Shown here one piece after another: positions 41,934 to 51,639 of a stretch of DNA of 53,332 nucleotides (the stretch's first letter is position 1; each line of letters opens with the position of its first letter). The notes under the pieces were generated by a model. The model did no database searches. It was not told the DNA's origin and was given only the letters and a program-made list of their open reading frames with translations. The stretch comes from Richelia intracellularis (GTDB taxonomy: Bacteria; Cyanobacteriota; Cyanobacteriia; Cyanobacteriales; Nostocaceae): contig CBZS010000135.1 in NCBI GenBank assembly GCA_000613065.1, positions 1 to 53,332 on the forward strand, written 5' to 3'. The translations under genes and the position numbers were made by a program.

Positions 41934-42500
41934 ATGAAACAAAATAGTAATCCTCGTCAAAAAATTCTGCTAACAGCTTCTGAACTCTTTTATCAAAAAG
42001 GTATTCAGAACGTAGGCATTAACGAAATTATTGCTACTAGTGGTGTGGCGAAAAAGACTTTATATCGGTACTTTGCTTCTAAGGAAGAATTGATTGAAGA
42101 AGTAATGAGACACCGAGCTAGAGAATGGTTAGAATGGTTTGAACTAGCAGTAAATGATAGTGGCAATACCCCAAAAGAAAGATTATTAGCAACCTTTGAT
42201 GTACTTAGAAATTGGTATGCTAGTCCAAATTTTCGGGGTTGTCCTTTCATTAATGCAGTATTAGAGATAGCAGATGCTTCTCATCCTGCTCATGAGGTTT
42301 CGGTAGGAGTCAGAGAATCGATACGTCTCCACGTGAAACAGTTAGCAGAGCAAGCAGGAGTAAAAGATTCAGAGTCATTTTCCCAGCAGTATTTATTGTT
42401 AATTGGAGGAGCTAGTTTAATGGCTACGATTGAAGGTGTTTCGGGAGGTGCGAATCATGCTCAGAAGGTTTTATCTACTTTAATTGATAGTTCTATGTGA
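41934..42500 (+). CDS. TetR/AcrR family transcriptional regulator
   Basis: Protein of 188 aa. The N-terminal HTH RQKILLTASELFYQKGIQNVGINEI... SGVAKKTLYRYFASKEELI (about 8-53) is typical TetR_N. The C-terminal ligand domain has FRGCPFINAVLEIADASHPAH, which is characteristic of the YcdC/CMD-associated group (Cys-Pro-Phe motif). Divergent from the AhpD-like gene, with two matching palindromes in the shared 101-bp promoter region. It is intact although its apparent target gene carries a stop. Likely inducer: electrophile or peroxide, by analogy only. Confidence 0.9.
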   Translation: MKQNSNPRQKILLTASELFYQKGIQNVGINEIIATSGVAKKTLYRYFASKEELIEEVMRHRAREWLEWFELAVNDSGNTPKERLLATFDVLRNWYASPNFRGCPFINAVLEIADASHPAHEVSVGVRESIRLHVKQLAEQAGVKDSESFSQQYLLLIGGASLMATIEGVSGGANHAQKVLSTLIDSSM

Positions 42501-42813
42501 GCTTCCCAAAAGGGGGAAGTTAAAAGTAAATCGGTACCAATGTATAACCAATGCTGATCTGCTACGCAGATTGATTGTATAATAAGTAATAAAGAAACGC
42601 TCAAACTGAGTTGAAGAATGATTCTAACCCCATGTGGGCAACAGTAATTTTAAACCCCAAAGGCGTTTATTTAAGTATGGCTCTTTTTTTATTCAAGAAT
42701 TATCCGGTTTTAGTACTGGGAGCAATTGTGTTGTCACCCAGTAAGCTATGTGCTGTACAAAAAATACCCTCTCCTTTGTCGAAGAGGGTTGCAATTAAGT
42801 AAAGAAAAATTAC
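42501..42813. other. Gap between tetR and pntB with the pnt terminator
   Basis: Convergent gap. No convincing gene: a 63-codon TTG-start reading frame at 42611 lacks a ribosome site and resembles nothing. It contains the terminator at 42759-42789. Confidence 0.5.
42759..42789 (-). terminator. Rho-independent terminator of the pnt operon
   Basis: On the minus strand ACCCTCT pairs with AGAGGGT (42783-42789 with 42766-42772) and is followed by TATTTTTT, 25 bp after the pntB stop. Stem plus T-run. Confidence 0.85.
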
Positions 42814-44223
42814 TTACAGTTGCTTTACTTCAGAAACTAACTTAGCAACCATATCCTTGGCACTACCAAACAACATAGTAGTTTTATCCTTGTAAAACAA
42901 ATCATTGTCTACACCAGCGAAACCAACACTCATCCCCCGCTTAATCACGATGGTGTGTTTGGCTCTGTCTACATCTAAAATGGGCATCCCATAAATAGGA
43001 CTTTGTTCATCGTTACGAGCTGAAGGATTGACTACATCGTTGGCACCAATTACCAATGCAACATCGGTTTGTTCTAATTGGGGATTTATATCATCCATAT
43101 CGTGCAGTTGCTCGTAAGGCACATTTGCTTCTGCCAATAATACATTCATGTGTCCCGGCATTCTTCCTGCCACTGGATGAATTGCATATTTAACTTCTAC
43201 GCCCAATTTTTCTAGCTGATCTGCTAATTCTCTAACACTATGTTGTGCTTGGGCAACTGCCATGCCATATCCAGGAACAATAACCACAGAACGGGCATAA
43301 CCTAACATCATTGCCCCTTCTTCGGGATCGATGCTGTGAACAACTTTATCTACAGCATCCACACCACCGGCACCACGAGGAGTTGCACCACTACCAGTAC
43401 CGAAAGCACTGAATAGTACATTAAATAAGGAGCGATTCATTGCCTTACACATAATTTCGGTAAGGATTAAACCCGATGCTCCCACCAATGCACCGGATAT
43501 GATCAGCATATTGTTCATCACAACAAAACCAGCAGCAGCAGCCGCTAAACCAGAAAACGAGTTTAGTAGAGAAATTACCACTGGCATATCACCCCCACCT
43601 ATAGGGATGACGAACATCACACCCAATACTAACGAGACTGCTACCACTCCCAAAAATATGGGTAAGTTGTGGGGATCGATTAATAATAAAGCTCCACCTA
43701 CTACATAGGAACCAAGTAGTAAAGCATTGATAGGTTGCTGCAAAGGGAATGTAATTGGTGAACCACTCATGAGCCCCTGGAGTTTAGCAAAAGCGATCGC
43801 ACTACCTGTAAAGGTTACACCACCAATCAATACATCCAATAACATGGAAATATTGGCATCTAGGGGTACAGTTTGAGATTCACCTAATAATCTCCAGAAT
43901 TCAGCCACAGCAACCAATGCGGAAGCCGAACCACCCAAACCATTCAATAAACCCACCATTTGTGGCATTTGGGTCATTTCTACTTTATACGCTGCGATCG
44001 CACCAATTGATGCTCCTATTGCTAAGCCCAACAAAATCATTTGGTAGTTTAAAATCTGCTGGTCTAGTAAAGTTGCCACCACAGCTAATAACATCCCCAT
44101 AGCTGCTACGACATTACCATTCCTAGCTGTAGCTGGGGAACCTAACTTTTTTAAGCCCAAAATAAATAGGGAAGCTGCAACCAAATATGCTAATTGAATC
44201 CCTGTTGGTATAAAATCACTCAC
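42814..44223 (-). CDS. pntB: NAD(P) transhydrogenase subunit beta
   Basis: Protein of 469 aa. The N-terminal membrane domain has about eight or nine helices (LAYLVAASLFILGLKKL through NNMLIISGALVGASGLILTE) and the C-terminal NADP(H)-binding domain III shows VIVPGYGMAVAQAQHSV (about 310-326), HPVAGRMPGHMNVLLAEA, LVIGANDVVNP and MSVGFAGVDNDLFY. Couples proton flow across the membrane to NADP+ reduction by NADH. It overlaps pntA2 by 4 bp (ATGA) as last gene of the operon. Confidence 0.95.
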   Translation of the reverse strand: MSDFIPTGIQLAYLVAASLFILGLKKLGSPATARNGNVVAAMGMLLAVVATLLDQQILNYQMILLGLAIGASIGAIAAYKVEMTQMPQMVGLLNGLGGSASALVAVAEFWRLLGESQTVPLDANISMLLDVLIGGVTFTGSAIAFAKLQGLMSGSPITFPLQQPINALLLGSYVVGGALLLIDPHNLPIFLGVVAVSLVLGVMFVIPIGGGDMPVVISLLNSFSGLAAAAAGFVVMNNMLIISGALVGASGLILTEIMCKAMNRSLFNVLFSAFGTGSGATPRGAGGVDAVDKVVHSIDPEEGAMMLGYARSVVIVPGYGMAVAQAQHSVRELADQLEKLGVEVKYAIHPVAGRMPGHMNVLLAEANVPYEQLHDMDDINPQLEQTDVALVIGANDVVNPSARNDEQSPIYGMPILDVDRAKHTIVIKRGMSVGFAGVDNDLFYKDKTTMLFGSAKDMVAKLVSEVKQL

Positions 44224-44513
44224 GCTTTAATCTCCTTCTTTTTAAACATTTGCAGCATTCTATCGGTTACGAGAAAACCACCAACAACGTTTATAGTTGC
44301 TAAAATTACTGCAATTAACCCAAGAATTACTGATATATTCCAGTCTTTAGCACCGGAAGCTAAAATTGCCCCCAGCACGGCAATTCCCGAAATCGCATTT
44401 GACCCCGACATCAGGGGAGTGTGTAAGGTGGGGGGAACTTTATTAATCACCTCAAAACCAACGAATGCAGCCAAGACAAAGACAAACAAAGCTGCAATTA
44501 ATGCTTCTGTCAT
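44220..44513 (-). CDS. pntA2: NAD(P) transhydrogenase subunit alpha part 2
   Basis: Membrane protein of 97 aa forming the membrane part of the split alpha subunit: ALIAALFVFVLAAFVGFEVI, NKVPPTLHTPLMSGSNAISGI and DWNISVILGLIAVILATINVVGGFLVTDRM, three or four helices. The split pntA1/pntA2 layout is usual for cyanobacteria. It precedes pntB with a 4-bp overlap. Confidence 0.93.
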   Translation of the reverse strand: MTEALIAALFVFVLAAFVGFEVINKVPPTLHTPLMSGSNAISGIAVLGAILASGAKDWNISVILGLIAVILATINVVGGFLVTDRMLQMFKKKEIKA

Positions 44514-44623
44514 GGATATTTAAACTCCTTTAATTGATAATTGTTAAGGGAATGGAGAATGTTAATATTTGTTAGTTGACGGTCAAAATTTCTTCTCCCC
44601 TTCTTCCCTTTTTTACTCCTAAA

Positions 44624-45778
44624 TTAGGCACTAGGAACCGCCAAGGCTTCCTGTACCCGTGAATTGCGAATCTCACCTGCATGGGTAATGCAAGCTGCAT
44701 CAATAATGTCGTCAGCAAAATCTATCTGTAACTGTCCATCTTTAATGAGCAAATGCATCAAAGATGTGAGGTTTTTGGCATACAACTGACTGGCATGAAC
44801 TGGAATTGATGAAGGGAGATTAATCGAACCAATGATAGTCACACCATTGTGAAAAATATCTTTTCCAGGAGCAGTACAGGCACAGTTTCCACCTTGTTCT
44901 GCTGCTAAGTCAACTATTACAGCCCCTGGCTTCATTTGTGAAACCATCTCTTCAGTTACTAGCAAGGGAGCTTTCTTTCCAGGAACTTGTGCTGTTGTAA
45001 TTACAACATCAGCATTCTTCACATGAGCCGTAACTACTTCCTGAGTACGTTGTTTGCTAGCTTCAGATATTTCTTTCGCATAACCCCCAGCCGTTGCAGT
45101 TTCTTCCTCTAACTGCACTTCCACAAACTTCGCTCCCAAGCTTTGAACTTCTTCTTTCACTGCAGGGCGGATATCAAAAGCCTCGACAATTGAACCTAAT
45201 CGCCGCGCAGTTGCGATCGCTTGTAATCCTGCAACCCCAGCCCCCATAATAAACACCTTCGCCGGAGCTATTGTACCCGCAGCAGTTGTTAACATGGGGA
45301 AGTATTTTGGTAACGCTGCCGCAGCAATTAACGCTGCTTTATACCCTGCGATCGATGCCTGGGAAGACAACGCATCCATGCTCTGAGCCCTTGTTGTCCT
45401 GGGGATCATCTCCATACTCAAAGCTGTTATTTGGCGTTGTGCCAAGCCTTGGGCTATTTCTGGATTCCCTAGGGGATTTAAAAATCCAATTAATATTGCT
45501 CCCGGTTTAAGTAAATCAATCTCTAAGCGTCCATCCTCCCTTTCTTGGGGGGGACTAACTTTTAATAAAATATCAGCTTCAGCCCATAAGCGATCGCTCT
45601 CTGGAATAATTACTGCTCCTGCTGCTTCATAATCAGCATTCGTAAAAAAAGCTCGCTCACCTGCACCTGATTCTACCCAAACTTCCCAGCCTTTCTTAAC
45701 TAATCGGGCAACGGTATCAGGAATTAGGGCAACACGACGCTCGCAAATCTCAATTTCGTTGGCTACTGCTATTTTCAT
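44624..45778 (-). CDS. pntA1: NAD(P) transhydrogenase subunit alpha part 1
   Basis: Protein of 384 aa, the soluble NAD(H)-binding domain I, homologous to alanine dehydrogenase. MKIAVANEIEICERRVALIPDTV opens it; RTTRAQSMDALSSQA (about 128-142), KVFIMGAGVAGLQAIATARRLG (Rossmann motif about 174-195) and AEQGGNCACTAPG follow. First gene of the operon, with a 110-bp gap before pntA2. It delivers NADH to the membrane transhydrogenase. Full length. Confidence 0.95.
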   Translation of the reverse strand: MKIAVANEIEICERRVALIPDTVARLVKKGWEVWVESGAGERAFFTNADYEAAGAVIIPESDRLWAEADILLKVSPPQEREDGRLEIDLLKPGAILIGFLNPLGNPEIAQGLAQRQITALSMEMIPRTTRAQSMDALSSQASIAGYKAALIAAAALPKYFPMLTTAAGTIAPAKVFIMGAGVAGLQAIATARRLGSIVEAFDIRPAVKEEVQSLGAKFVEVQLEEETATAGGYAKEISEASKQRTQEVVTAHVKNADVVITTAQVPGKKAPLLVTEEMVSQMKPGAVIVDLAAEQGGNCACTAPGKDIFHNGVTIIGSINLPSSIPVHASQLYAKNLTSLMHLLIKDGQLQIDFADDIIDAACITHAGEIRNSRVQEALAVPSA

Positions 45779-46637
45779 GAAATCTCCTTAAGACAAATAC
45801 TTATTCTGTTGCAAGTTGTAAAATTTTGCCGTTTAGCCACAAACAAGCACTAAAGCCGTAAGCTGAATAGTTCATCCCTAATGGTTTTGCGAACGGGCTG
45901 GAATTGTAATTCAGACTTCCCCCCATATCTATCGTCTGAATTACCCACTACTCACCTTTGTATGCGTTGCTTATACGTATCAGAATTTATATATACTTGC
46001 ATTTGTTTGCATATTGCAAATCCTATGTTGATCCCCAATCATAGTCTTTCTGCTTTCAACTTGTCTTAGGGATTAAATATACTTCTTATTTCTTTTTCAC
46101 ACTTTGCAATATTAGTAAAATTATTAATCAATCTCTTTACAACTACTCATCAGTAATGTTGTTCATCTTATGAAGTTAACTGCAATTTCAATTTACATTA
46201 CTACCCTCATAGATGTCTCTATATATTTACTCAATTTTAGTTAAGAAATTTTTAAATTAATACAAATAATATTTGCCATTAACCATGAAGCCATGAATAT
46301 ATATCAGGTTAATTTATATATGTTCGTTCTCTGAATTTAATTATTATTAATTCACAAAAATATATTATGTATGCAAATATCAAAATATAGGGAACAATAA
46401 CAAAGAAAAATTAATGCTATGAACATATTTATTTCTCTACCTCTGTCCATGGTATATTTTATCCCTATGGTTCTACGGGCAACATAGTGAGCCTATTTAT
46501 CCTGTTTAGCAAAACGTTAAGGCACTTTTCGTGTCCATCTTGCGTCTATCTACCTCAAGCTAGTAGTAAAGTTTAGTTACGAATGTTTGACCTCTTGAGT
46601 GCTATAACATATTTTTTCTGTCACAGGAGCTTTAATT
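45779..46637. other. Long divergent gap pntA1/DUF2808 gene
   Basis: 859 bp, strongly AT-rich (especially 46100-46420). I see no gene, IS end or long repeat. It should contain both promoters. Confidence 0.45.
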
Positions 46638-47144
46638 ATGCGACGTTTACTGACAACTCTAGCTATAACCACCTGTTTGCTGACAAGTATTTCTGCTATT
46701 ACTTGGGCTGGATCTGGTGTAACCTTGTTTGGCGGGATCAAAAGAGAGAATCAACTATCCTACAGGTTAGATTTTGGCGGTCAACGTAACGCTTGGGATC
46801 GTTACCGTTTAAGAATCCCCAGAAGGAAGATGAAGGTAGCCGCAGCTAAATTCATGGTTACATATCCCAGATACTATAAGGGTGAATTCGAACCGAAAAA
46901 AATTGAAGTGCGAGTTAAAGGGAAAAAAGTTCCTCTATCCGAAGTAGATTGGAACAAAGAAGACCGTGCAATTTCCATTTCCCCCAAAGAACCTGTTCCT
47001 GCTGGCAACCCAGTAGAATTAGTTTTTAGCAATGTCCAAAACCCTCCTTTCGGCGGTATGTTCTACTTCAACTGTATGATTCAAACCCCGGGCGACGTTC
47101 CCCTGCCCCGGTATATGGGAACTTGGCAAATCGATCTCCACTAA
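46638..47144 (+). CDS. DUF2808 domain-containing secreted protein
   Basis: Protein of 168 aa. A signal peptide (MRRLLTTLAITTCLLTSISAITWA, about 1-24) is followed by a beta-rich DUF2808 domain: RIPRRKMKVAAAKFMVTYP, GEFEPKKIEVRVKGKKVPL, ISISPKEPVPAGNPVELVF, NPPFGGMFYFNCMIQTPG. The family is common in cyanobacteria and presumably periplasmic; its function is not known. ATG 46638 is preceded by a plausible AGGAG (46626). Confidence 0.87.
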   Translation: MRRLLTTLAITTCLLTSISAITWAGSGVTLFGGIKRENQLSYRLDFGGQRNAWDRYRLRIPRRKMKVAAAKFMVTYPRYYKGEFEPKKIEVRVKGKKVPLSEVDWNKEDRAISISPKEPVPAGNPVELVFSNVQNPPFGGMFYFNCMIQTPGDVPLPRYMGTWQIDLH

Positions 47145-47352
47145 AATTTGAGGGCATAATTCTGGACTTTCCTAAATCGAACGATGAATATGTCAAGGTT
47201 GTTGTAATTTTGTGGTCAGAGGTTGAAAGCAATAAACCACAGATCTATTAAGTTAATGCATTTTTCAGGTTTAGTCATTTATATTTAGCATTAGAAGTGA
47301 TAAAGTAACAGATTGTGAGTTTTTATAAAAAATAACCTTAGAGGATAAAACT

Positions 47353-47487
47353 ATGCAAAGAACTCTGGGCGGCACTTGTCGTAAGAGAAAAAGAACCTCT
47401 GGCTTTCGGGCTAGGATGCGGACACCAGATGGTAGAAATGTAATCAGAGCTAGGAGAAAGAAAGGGCGGCATCGTCTGAGCGTTTGA
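47353..47487 (+). CDS. rpmH: 50S ribosomal protein L34
   Basis: Protein of 44 aa ([20 protein letters not shown]... GRHRLSV), extremely basic and with the invariant GFRARMRT and [14 protein letters not shown] segments. Part of the large ribosomal subunit. It starts the conserved rpmH-rnpA-PH-yidC-jag cluster; rnpA begins 28 bp later. The GAGGATAAAACT leader contains a ribosome site. Too short for a 60-codon cut-off, but the identity is beyond doubt. Confidence 0.97.
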   Translation: MQRTLGGTCRKRKRTSGFRARMRTPDGRNVIRARRKKGRHRLSV

Positions 47488-47515
47488 CATACATACCAAT
47501 TAGAGAATATTAGCG

Positions 47516-47920
47516 GTGGCTTTGCCCAAAGCAAATCGACTCAAATCCCGTCAAGATTTCCAAGCAGTCTTCCGGGAAGGATTCCGTTTTCATAGTTCCT
47601 ATTTAACTTTAAGGGCATTAAGACCATCATTGCTATCAACTCCTTCCCAGAATGCTGTAAGGCGAATTTCCATGCCCTATCCAATCCGCATTGGTATTTC
47701 TATCAGTACAAAGGTTAGTAAGCGTGCAGTAGTACGCAATCGTCTAAAACGTCAAATAGCTGCATCCTTGTACAAATTATTGCCAAAATTATCACCAGGA
47801 TGGCGGTTGGTGGTGGTTGTGAAGCCAACAACAAGAGAATGTGAGTGCAGAAGCCAACAATTTCTGCAAGAATTAGAGCAGTTGTTGGAAAAAGCTGAGG
47901 TGTTAAATGGGCATTCGTGA
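47516..47920 (+). CDS. rnpA: Ribonuclease P protein component
   Basis: Basic protein of 134 aa that binds the RNase P RNA and assists tRNA 5' processing. It opens LPKANRLKSRQDFQAVFREG and carries the signature KRAVVRNRLKRQIAASL (about 70-86). GTG start at 47516, which fits the family N-terminus (ALPKANRLK). It overlaps the PH-domain gene by 14 bp. Normal length for cyanobacteria. Confidence 0.95.
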   Translation: MALPKANRLKSRQDFQAVFREGFRFHSSYLTLRALRPSLLSTPSQNAVRRISMPYPIRIGISISTKVSKRAVVRNRLKRQIAASLYKLLPKLSPGWRLVVVVKPTTRECECRSQQFLQELEQLLEKAEVLNGHS

Positions 47921-48299
47921 AGATGTGTTTTATGAAGGTGGTCCCCACATTGGTGATTTTATTATTGGCATCCTAGCTGGATTAACAGTTGTAGGTATAC
48001 CATTAACAGTCGGTGCAATTGTTAGATCATTATGGTTACGCTTCCGCATCACCGATCGCCGAATTTCGGTTACAGGTGGATGGATGGGACGTGATCGCAG
48101 TGATGTAATTTACTCAGAAATTGTCAAAATGGTGAAAGTTCCCCGTGGCATTGGGTTATGGGGAGATATGGTATTGACCCTTAGAGATGGTAGCCGTCTA
48201 GAAATGCGAGCTATTCCCAGATATAGGGAGATATACGACTATATAAATGAAAGAGTTGCTGTGAAAAATCCTGGTAAAATTGGTGCTATCAAAAAGTAA
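47907..48299 (+). CDS. PH domain-containing membrane protein
   Basis: Protein of 130 aa with one or two hydrophobic stretches (FIIGILAGLTVVGIPLTVGAIV, about 18-39) followed by a bacterial PH-like (bPH2/YdbT-type) domain: FRITDRRISVTGGWMGRDRSDVIYSEIVKMVKVPRG... LTLRDGSRLEMRAI. The family usually sits between rnpA and yidC in cyanobacteria, suggesting a membrane-biogenesis link, but its function is unproven. Translationally coupled to rnpA. Confidence 0.87.
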   Translation: MGIREDVFYEGGPHIGDFIIGILAGLTVVGIPLTVGAIVRSLWLRFRITDRRISVTGGWMGRDRSDVIYSEIVKMVKVPRGIGLWGDMVLTLRDGSRLEMRAIPRYREIYDYINERVAVKNPGKIGAIKK

Positions 48300-48508
48300 G
48301 TCAGTTATGACTACTGGCTACTAAAATATTGGTAATTTTGCTTTAATAATCGGCTAAATTCCAGCCAAATATTAGTAGTTTAAGCATACATATAAGCTTT
48401 CATGTGTGATGTGCGGCTATCCTAAATATCACCAGATTAGCATCTCCATCATGATTTAGATAAATTAGATTCAGTTAATTTACAGTACCTCAGGTTGAAT
48501 TCAGAATA

Positions 48509-49654
48509 ATGGATTTTGGTATCGGCTTTCTCTCGAACAACGTGATGTTGCCAATCATAGATTTGTTCTATGGGATTATACCTAGCTATGGGTTGGCGAT
48601 CGTGGCTCTGACATTGATCATTCGGTTTGCACTCTACCCTTTGAGTGCTGGTTCCATTAGGAATATGCGACGGATGCGAATTGTCCAGCCTTTGATGCAG
48701 AAAAAAATGCAGGAAATCAAAGAGCGTTATAAGGACAATCCGCAAAAACAGCAAGAAGAAATGGTTAACGTCCAGAAGCAATTTGGTAATCCTTTGGGGG
48801 GATGTTTGCCCTTATTGTTCCAAATGCCAGTTTTACTTGCTTTATTTGCTACTTTAAGGGGTTCGCCCTTTGCTGGTGTTAATTACAGCGTTAACTTGCA
48901 AATCTTACCTACCGAACAAATTGAAAGAATTCAGCCACAAGCCTTTGCCACTTCCCCCCAAAATATTTATATCAGTGATGGTGACCATAGCAAGGTAACA
49001 GCCATTCTCCCTGGTGGTAATAAATTAGCAGTTGGGGAACATACCAAGATTCAGTATCAGACTGAAGATGGAAAGCCCTTTGCAGACCTAGTTGCAGCAC
49101 ATCAAGAAACTAACTTAGTTCCTCAATGGACAGTTACTAAAGGAGCGGAAAGAGTCAAGATTGACGCTGAAGGTAATATTGAGGCTTTGCAACCAGGAGA
49201 TGTGACTGTCCAAGGTACAATCCCTGGCTTGGCAGCAGAGAAGGGATTCCTATTTATTGAAGCTTTAGGTCGAGTGGGAGCAACAGATGATGATGGTACA
49301 ATCCATTGGGATATTGTTGCGATGGTATTGATGTTTGGTGTGACCCTATACATCAGTCAAATCCTATCTGGACAAAATTCCACTAATGCCAATTCCCAAC
49401 AAGAAACAGTTAACAAGATTACACCGGTCATTTTTTCGGGAATGTTTTTGTTCTTCCCCCTACCTGCGGGTGTATTGATGTATATGGTGATTGGTAACAT
49501 GTTCCAAACCCTGCAAACCTATATTCTTTCCCGCGAGCCTTTGCCAGAAGAGCTGCAAAAAATTGTTGATGCTCAGGAAAAAGAGACTAGTGACAAAGAT
49601 CAAAAATCCCTACCTTTTGAGCCCAAAAGTTCTAAAAAGAAGGCTACAGGTTGA
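48509..49654 (+). CDS. yidC: Membrane protein insertase YidC/Oxa1
   Basis: Protein of 381 aa that inserts and folds proteins in the plasma and thylakoid membranes. Helix 1 is at about 10-40 ([30 protein letters not shown], with the conserved Arg in IRFALYPL), the coiled cytoplasmic hairpin at [23 protein letters not shown], and helix 2 at [18 protein letters not shown] long inserted loop (about 125-250) then precedes the last helices [16 protein letters not shown] and [23 protein letters not shown]. The cyanobacterial form lacks the large N-terminal periplasmic domain of E. coli YidC. It overlaps jag by one base (TGATG). Confidence 0.95.
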   Translation: MDFGIGFLSNNVMLPIIDLFYGIIPSYGLAIVALTLIIRFALYPLSAGSIRNMRRMRIVQPLMQKKMQEIKERYKDNPQKQQEEMVNVQKQFGNPLGGCLPLLFQMPVLLALFATLRGSPFAGVNYSVNLQILPTEQIERIQPQAFATSPQNIYISDGDHSKVTAILPGGNKLAVGEHTKIQYQTEDGKPFADLVAAHQETNLVPQWTVTKGAERVKIDAEGNIEALQPGDVTVQGTIPGLAAEKGFLFIEALGRVGATDDDGTIHWDIVAMVLMFGVTLYISQILSGQNSTNANSQQETVNKITPVIFSGMFLFFPLPAGVLMYMVIGNMFQTLQTYILSREPLPEELQKIVDAQEKETSDKDQKSLPFEPKSSKKKATG

Positions 49655-50184
49655 TGTTAACTGACGGTTCTGTAATGAGAGGCCAGCAGTGGTTAAAAAC
49701 CCTGCTGCAAAAATCTGGAATTTATGATGATATTCAAATTCAGGTAGAGTTAGACAAAAATCATCAATTGTCAGAACAGCATAGTTATTGGTTAACAATT
49801 GACAGTACCAATTTAACACCAGAACAAGTGGAAATTTTGATTGGTAAAGGTGGTTCTGTCCTAGATGCAATTCAGTACTTAGCCAATTCTATTCTCAACT
49901 TGCATCAGTCCACCGAAGAGCATGCTTCATACGTCATTGAATTAGATGGCTACCGTGTGAAAAGGCAAGGAGAAATCCTCGCAATGGCAGAAGCTGCTGC
50001 GCAGCAAGTTAGAACTACAGCTAAAGAAGTAATTATAAAATCCCTCAGTTCTGCTGAACGTCGACAAATCCATAGTCTATTTCAATATTTTGCGGATTTA
50101 GAAACATTCAGCAAAGGAAAGGAACCTCATCGCCATTTAGTGGTGCGTCTTGCGACTCCCGAATCAAGAGATAATGAAATCTGA
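49654..50184 (+). CDS. jag: Jag/KhpB RNA-binding protein (KH and R3H domains)
   Basis: Protein of 176 aa. Central KH-like region: NLTPEQVEILIGKGGSVLDAIQYLANSI (GxxG motif at GKGG), then DGYRVKRQGEILAMAEAAAQQV. The C-terminal R3H domain has SSAERRQIHSLFQYF. Binds RNA and, in Gram-positive bacteria, influences cell envelope and division; here the role is unknown. I choose ATG 49654 overlapping the yidC stop (TGATG). Followed by a strong terminator. Confidence 0.9.
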   Translation: MLTDGSVMRGQQWLKTLLQKSGIYDDIQIQVELDKNHQLSEQHSYWLTIDSTNLTPEQVEILIGKGGSVLDAIQYLANSILNLHQSTEEHASYVIELDGYRVKRQGEILAMAEAAAQQVRTTAKEVIIKSLSSAERRQIHSLFQYFADLETFSKGKEPHRHLVVRLATPESRDNEI

Positions 50185-50211
50185 TTCTAGCACTGACAAT
50201 GTGAGGTTTCT

Positions 50212-50245
50212 TAGAAAAAGAGACGCGTTCGCGTCTCTTTTTCTA
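50212..50245. terminator. Terminator after jag
   Basis: The 16-bp arms TAGAAAAAGAGACGCG and CGCGTCTCTTTTTCTA are separated by TT (in practice a GTTC-type tetraloop). The right arm includes a T-run. It closes the rpmH-jag cluster. Confidence 0.9.
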
Positions 50246-50404
50246 TATGATAATCTGTGGTGTTAGATAAATGGGTATGGGTTTTTCTTTCATTCCCAGT
50301 TTTTTCTCCAAAATCCGACCCCAAAAAAGTTAGACTAAAAGTATGGAAGCAGCAAATATGCTCTTTCCTAAAGCTAATTTTGATGAAGATAGTGCAAAAT
50401 TCCT

Positions 50405-50908
50405 ATGGACGCGATTTTTATTCCGCAGCTAACTAAAGCGTCGGAGCGGACAGAGGAGATTCAAGTACAAGAGTTTCTCCCTAATCTGGAAACTTTGACA
50501 CCAGTTCGCGGTCTTATTCGCATAAAACACAGCGGTAATTACTTAGAAGTATCTGGTAAAGTTGAAACAATTATTACTTTTAGCTGTAATAGATGCTTGC
50601 AAAGTTATAATCATCGTTTAACAGTTCAGACTTCAGAGATCATTTGGCTGGAAGAAGTAAGTGAAGAGGAACTAGATTTACCTTTAGAAAGGGAAGTCTC
50701 TGTAGATGATTTGGTAGAAACCCTATCTCCTCAAGGGTATTTTGAGCCTAGTGTCTGGTTATATGAGCAAATGTGTTTAGAGATTCCCCAAAGACAACTT
50801 TGTGATGCCGATTGTACTGGGATTCAAGCTACTAATAGCGATGTAAATCATTCGGTGGATAGTCGCTGGGCTTCTTTAGAGTCTTTAAAAAAGAAATTTA
50901 CCAGCTAG
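50405..50908 (+). CDS. YceD family (DUF177) protein
   Basis: Protein of 167 aa: NLETLTPVRGLIRIKHSGNYLEVSGKVE, TFSCNRCLQSYNHRL (CxxC pair), REVSVDDLVETLSPQGYFEPSVW, and LCDADCTGI (second Cys pair). The family is linked to 23S rRNA accumulation in plants and bacteria. The four cysteines suggest a zinc site. Start ATG 50405 (MDAIFIPQLTKA). It stands between the jag terminator and a 731-bp gap. Confidence 0.88.
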   Translation: MDAIFIPQLTKASERTEEIQVQEFLPNLETLTPVRGLIRIKHSGNYLEVSGKVETIITFSCNRCLQSYNHRLTVQTSEIIWLEEVSEEELDLPLEREVSVDDLVETLSPQGYFEPSVWLYEQMCLEIPQRQLCDADCTGIQATNSDVNHSVDSRWASLESLKKKFTS

Positions 50909-51639
50909 TAACTCGAATAGTGCAAATTGGGGGAAATAAACTTACTTCTTGGTAAAAACTGACAGCTATAGAACATAATACTTTCTACTCCTTCGAAATT
51001 TGCTATTACTATATGCCGGAGTAGACAAGCGTAGCTAGGCTTTTTGTAGAGTACCCGTCCACCGCAATGACTCGCTTTAGATTACCACTATAGGAATCCG
51101 GTTTTATTTATGAAAGAGTTTTTAGACTTTAGCCTTGCTAGATAAGCTTTTGAGTCTCGTTCTATTTTCAAAATTAAAGTATGATTCCTATAGCTCATTA
51201 TTGATTTATTTTGAGAGTGCCATTTTTATTTTAAATATCTGGAAGGAAACCAGTTGTCATTTACCGTCAATTATTTTTTACCATAAACGATTTTGAAAAA
51301 GTGAGATTCTGGTTTATGGGTACGACTTAACATAATGCTCCCCTTTTTTACATGGGTAAAGTAGTAAAGATAAGGGAATACTGATGTTGCTATTGTTACT
51401 AAAATTTTTTGGATTATGTTTGAGGAATGACCTGGACAGAAGCTGTAACCTCTATTTAATAAGATCCTAAGTGGCTATTTGATGGAAGACTCATTCTTGA
51501 TTGCCTCTGTTTTGGATATACAGTTCCCTAAGTTACATTTAACAAAGATCATAAAAATCTCAAATCTTCAGTCTAAATGGTTGTGAGACGTGGTACAAAC
51601 CTTAACAATAAAATAAAGAACAAATGCAACTAACTACCT
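50909..51639. other. Gap between yceD and ycf46
   Basis: 731 bp, AT-rich, with no credible gene, long repeat or RNA recognised. It includes the ycf46 upstream region. Confidence 0.45.

Noticed and set aside
42611-42802. Small 63-codon reading frame before the pnt terminator
   Set aside because: TTG start, no ribosome site, and it overlaps the pnt terminator hairpin; not convincing.
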